64,000 nucleotides of DNA from Propionibacteriaceae bacterium (GTDB lineage Bacteria; Actinomycetota; Actinomycetes; Propionibacteriales; Propionibacteriaceae): contig JAISHO010000005.1 in NCBI GenBank assembly GCA_031262485.1, forward strand, positions 35,766-99,765, given 5' to 3'. Below, piece by piece: positions 62,974 through 64,000 of this stretch. The translations under genes and the position numbers were made by a program. The notes under the pieces were generated by a model. The model searched no databases, was not told where the DNA came from, and saw nothing but the letters and a program-made list of their open reading frames with translations. Numbering within the stretch: the stretch's first letter is position 1; the number at the start of each line of letters is the position of its first letter.

Positions 62974-64000
62974 GTGCAGAAATGAAATGATGGTGTTGCG
63001 TATCGTGGCCATGATCCTGGGTAGGTTGCGTGTGCGGATCAGGGAGGCGTCCTCGGACCAGTGGTTGTCGCGGAGCCAGTGGATCGATTCGATGCGCCAA
63101 TGGCCGCGGATCCAACGCGCGAGTTGTTGGGCGGTGGCGGTGGGATGATTCGTAATAATGAAGACTTCTTCCCAGGTTTTCGTTCCGTCGATGCGGATGC
63201 GGGTCCGTCTCAGTTTGATGGCCTGTCGTGCGCCTGGGAAGCAGATCTCCCCGTCGGGAAATCGAAGGATGCGGTGATGACGATGAGTGAGCAAACCGTG
63301 GTGCAGGTCGGGTTGACGGTGGACGCTGGCCTCTTCCCAGGGCAAATGTTTGACCTGGTCCAAAACGGTCGGCTGGTTTCCTTTCAGCTGGAACACCCAC
63401 CAAGCTCCTCGGTCGGCGATCAGGGCTGCGGAAGCGACCTGGGTGTGCAAAGCATCGAGAGTGACCACCACTCCGTCGATGTCGCCGATCTGGTCGAGAA
63501 GACCTTCAAGGCAAGGGATTTCGTTCGTTTTCGCGTCGACGGAGACCTGGCCGATGACCGCTCCGGTGTGGGTGGCGGCTCCCAAAAGGTGGACGCGGTC
63601 ACAGCCATTGGTTTTGGCTCCCCGGACTTCTTTGCCGTCGATCGCGACAGCGATCACACCGCTGGTCGAGGAGCGGGTCGCTTGCAGTGCCCAGGATCCG
63701 AAAAGGGCGTCGAAGGTGTCGCCGTCGATCAGCGCGAGGACGCGTCGGATGGTCTCCATCGACGGGCATTTCAGGTCGCGTTCGGCGAGGAGTTCGGTGT
63801 GTGCGTTTGCCCAGTCGTAGATCGCTTGGATCGAGCGCTGTCCGCAGGCCACTGCCCACAGGGCGATCATGATGATGTCAGCCAATCGGTAGCGGACGCC
63901 ACGGGGATCACGCGGGTCAGGAACTTGGTTGGCGACAGCGCGAAGAGAGTCAAGATCAACGGTGTTGGGGGCTTGCGGGTGGCGCGAAGTGGGGGTGGTG
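62875..64000 (-). mobile_element. ISAs1-family insertion sequence, partial at window edge
   Basis: Contains the transposase gene 62890-64000. The inner end lies near 62875, where the MFS reading changes character. The exact terminal repeat cannot be set without the other end. Confidence 0.75.
62890..64000 (-). CDS. ISAs1-family transposase, start beyond the window
   Basis: Open to the right edge, at least 370 residues. VDLDSLRAVANQVPDPRDPR, IAVAIDGKEVRGAK with the first Asp, VVTLDALHTQ, FQLKGNQPTVLDQV, YTxxxH-like RWIRGHWRIESIHWLRD: the DDE domain and N-terminal region of ISAs1 transposases. Nearly complete; the first few residues are missing. Confidence 0.9.
   Translation of the reverse strand, partial: TTPTSRHPQAPNTVDLDSLRAVANQVPDPRDPRGVRYRLADIIMIALWAVACGQRSIQAIYDWANAHTELLAERDLKCPSMETIRRVLALIDGDTFDALFGSWALQATRSSTSGVIAVAIDGKEVRGAKTNGCDRVHLLGAATHTGAVIGQVSVDAKTNEIPCLEGLLDQIGDIDGVVVTLDALHTQVASAALIADRGAWWVFQLKGNQPTVLDQVKHLPWEEASVHRQPDLHHGLLTHRHHRILRFPDGEICFPGARQAIKLRRTRIRIDGTKTWEEVFIITNHPTATAQQLARWIRGHWRIESIHWLRDNHWSEDASLIRTRNLPRIMATIRNTIISFLHLRGITDIARNLRINAAKPQATANLIGL

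Noticed and set aside
1..64000. tRNA, rRNA or phage attachment sites as island boundaries
   Set aside because: No tRNA T-loop with a matching cloverleaf was seen, nor any direct repeats flanking the AT-rich island.

Overview
The window is GC-rich actinobacterial chromosome. The evidence is strong codon bias, GTG starts, AGGAGG-type ribosome sites, an LPXTG-anchored surface protein, secreted modular carbohydrate enzymes with Pro-Thr-rich linkers, and binding-protein sugar transporters without a cognate ATPase. I read it as an Actinomycetales-type organism, probably host- or gut-associated and able to live anaerobically (it has HemN). No rRNA, tRNA or CRISPR array was seen.

Layout. 0-9 kb: a GH36 alpha-galactosidase divergent from an MFS exporter, a Fic protein beside a small frameshifted gene, a winged-helix AlkX/AlkZ-type protein, a DUF3791 protein, a 3-methyladenine glycosylase and an alpha/beta hydrolase. 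9-21 kb: a secreted GH43 galactanase-like enzyme, divergent hemN and hemG, a cysK-like gene, a sugar ABC operon (two permeases and a lipoprotein) and an L,D-transpeptidase. 20.8-22 kb: a gene split at a (CT)13 dinucleotide tract, which looks phase-variable. 22-28 kb: an AT-rich island with a J-like/TPR membrane protein, an FtsK/EccC-type ATPase, four small helical proteins and a small membrane protein, resembling a reduced type VII-like secretion locus. 28-37 kb: an accessory region of DUF4143 and DUF234 ATPases, two Fic proteins, toxin-antitoxin pairs, and decayed or duplicated fragments of the same modules.

37-46 kb: tandem SDR dehydrogenases, an MFS transporter, a sodium:solute symporter with a small membrane partner, a second DUF4143 ATPase, a cobalamin riboswitch followed by an LPXTG protein with a transcobalamin-like domain, then vapBC between two near-identical hairpins. 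46.9-60 kb: a glycan-use locus made of a 1223-residue secreted beta-helix/CBM2/beta-helix protein, a LacI regulator, an ABC importer, a DUF2264 protein, a D-2-hydroxyacid dehydrogenase and a second LacI regulator. 60-64 kb: a third DUF4143 ATPase, a permease remnant, and an MFS gene whose 3' end runs into an ISAs1-family transposase that leaves the window.

The clearest patterns not explained by standard annotation are four. All three DUF4143 ATPase genes have tandem direct repeats of exactly 23-bp period just upstream, with a different repeat sequence each time. The dinucleotide tract splits one gene into two frames. The AT-rich island looks like a reduced secretion system. The B12 riboswitch stands before a transcobalamin-like surface protein.
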